Of a stretch of 64,000 nucleotides of DNA, positions 63,090 through 64,000 are shown piece by piece. The translations under genes were made by a program, and so were the position numbers. Under the pieces are notes generated by a model, which made no database searches, was not told where the DNA came from, and saw only the letters and a list, made by a program, of their open reading frames with translations. The DNA is from Mycobacterium sp. E2479. Lineage in GTDB: Bacteria; Actinomycetota; Actinomycetes; Mycobacteriales; Mycobacteriaceae. The stretch is from the NCBI RefSeq assembly GCF_001667925.1, contig NZ_LZJR01000076.1, forward strand, positions 1 through 64,000, in the 5' to 3' direction. How positions within the stretch are numbered: position 1 is the first letter of the stretch; each line of letters opens with the position of its first letter.

Positions 63090-64000
63090 GACCAGCCTCC
63101 ATTCTGGCTCCAATATCCTCGCGCAGCCGGCCTTTGGCTATCTTTCCGCCGGATGATCGGGGCAATTCGTCGAGAATGATGAGCCGCTCGGGGAGCAGTT
63201 CCTTGGAAACCCCCAGCGCCAGCAGGTGTTCGACGAGTCCGGGCAGGTCGACGGTGGCGGAGTCATTGAGTTCGGCGTACAGACAGACCTTTTCGCCGAA
63301 CACCGGGTCGGGCATGGCTATCGCCGCCGCTATCGCGATGGCGGGATGTGTCATGACGGCGTCTTCAACCTGGCTGGCGCTGATGTTTTTCCCGCCGCGC
63401 ACGATGAAATCGGACGTGCGCCCGGTGACGCGCAGATAGCCGTCGGCGTCGATTTCACAGATGTCGCCCATGCGCATCCATCCGTCGGGGGTGAACAGCT
63501 TGTCGTGGTCGGTGCCGCCAAGGTAACCGAGGCTGGTCGCCGGACCCCGGCACGCGGGCTGGCCGCGTCCCGTGGCGGTCACGTCGCGGTCGCCGTCGAA
63601 CAATCGGACTTCCATTTCGGGGATTACGCGGCCGCCAGTGCGCAGCCGTCGCTCGGTCGAGTCGTCGACGGTGGTAGCGCTGAGCATCCCGGTCTCGTTG
63701 GAGCCGTAGAACTGCAGGATTTTGGCGCCGGTGAGTTCCTCGAACTCGGCCGCGGGCCGATACGGCAACGCCTCCCCGCCGGTGTAGACGACGCGCAGCG
63801 AACTGAAATCGTAGCCGCGGCTGGCCGGGTCGGCCATCAGCATGGTCAATTGCGTGCTGACGCAACATAATACGGTGACCCGGTGTTGGGCTATCGCCTC
63901 GCAGGTGGCTTTGGTGGTGAATCGGTCCAGAAGCACCGCGGTGGCGCCGAGATAGATCGGGGTGGTGTGGCTGGTCCACAGCCCGAATCCGAAGGGGGTG
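63076..64000 (-). CDS. AMP-dependent acyl-CoA synthetase, C-terminal part (cut by window end)
   Basis: At least 307 residues, reading in from the window edge (TPFGFGLWTSHTTPIYLGAT). Visible: YGSNETGM (ATP motif), MRMGDICEIDADGYLRVTGR hinge, GGKNISASQVEDAVM, and the catalytic Lys in PRSSGGKIAKGRL. The N-terminal P-loop lies outside. It ligates a carboxylic acid to CoA. It is upstream of the aldolase, amidohydrolase and methyltransferase genes in one operon. Confidence 0.92.
   Translation of the reverse strand, partial: TPFGFGLWTSHTTPIYLGATAVLLDRFTTKATCEAIAQHRVTVLCCVSTQLTMLMADPASRGYDFSSLRVVYTGGEALPYRPAAEFEELTGAKILQFYGSNETGMLSATTVDDSTERRLRTGGRVIPEMEVRLFDGDRDVTATGRGQPACRGPATSLGYLGGTDHDKLFTPDGWMRMGDICEIDADGYLRVTGRTSDFIVRGGKNISASQVEDAVMTHPAIAIAAAIAMPDPVFGEKVCLYAELNDSATVDLPGLVEHLLALGVSKELLPERLIILDELPRSSGGKIAKGRLREDIGARMEAGHERS

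Overview
This window comes from a slow-growing-type Mycobacterium other than M. tuberculosis. It is GC-rich, with ATG, GTG and TTG starts. It carries an ESX-5 locus (eccB5, eccC5, cyp143, a small ferredoxin, PE/PPE genes) in the order known from M. tuberculosis (malQ, eccB5, eccC5, cyp143, ferredoxin, PPE, PE, PPE), shown here in reverse. Beyond malQ the order no longer follows M. tuberculosis, and the rest looks like accessory lipid, sterol and xenobiotic metabolism. No rRNA, tRNA or CRISPR array was seen.

Layout. 1-9502: ESX-5 secretion core and substrates; the PE gene has an in-frame internal deletion. 9926-13460: malQ, an F420-type luciferase-like oxidoreductase and a coupled SnoaL-like gene. 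13693-21022: a membrane-fused molybdopterin oxidoreductase, a UsfY-like membrane protein behind a SigF-type promoter, an SRPBCC protein, a DUF4407-like protein, an ANTAR protein and a wax ester synthase/DGAT. 21153-29635: a catabolic cluster (CoA transferase, SDR, crotonase, acyl-CoA ligase, Rieske oxygenase, KstD-like flavoprotein). Inside it is a deletion scar joining the head of an E1-alpha gene to the tail of a lipoyl-domain gene. 29664-32580: a second crotonase facing a three-gene cobalt-type nitrile hydratase/thiocyanate hydrolase-like set. 32893-36774: RhlE-like helicase, methyltransferase, TetR, and a duplicated YbjQ-like protein coupled to a hypothetical.

37774-39896: a SigF-family sigma gene whose start codon overlaps the stop of a 22-codon upstream ORF, then a lipoprotein and a DUF2231 membrane protein. 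39963-43630: decayed and intact genes (5'-truncated nitroreductase, TetR, a P450 head abutting an amidohydrolase tail out of frame, two M24 peptidase-family genes of which the second lacks metal ligands), then a 13E12/HNH gene. 45064-53434: a TetR gene and a tightly packed six-gene operon (P450, SDR, crotonase, double CoA transferase, SDR, phosphotransferase). Near-identical 18-bp sites lie upstream of both the regulator and the operon. 53657-64000: a SecD-P1-like lipoprotein, a TIM-barrel epimerase containing a 12-bp x3 tandem repeat, an oxidoreductase/monooxygenase/sulfatase operon, a nitronate monooxygenase, and a CoA ligase/aldolase/amidohydrolase/methyltransferase operon cut by the window end.

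Taken together, the catabolic blocks have the parts for activating acids to CoA thioesters, oxygenating rings or alkyl chains (P450, Rieske, flavin) and shortening side chains (crotonases, SDRs, CoA transferases). Their substrates cannot be read from sequence. A recurring theme is gene decay by deletion: at least three scars plus a shortened PE gene.
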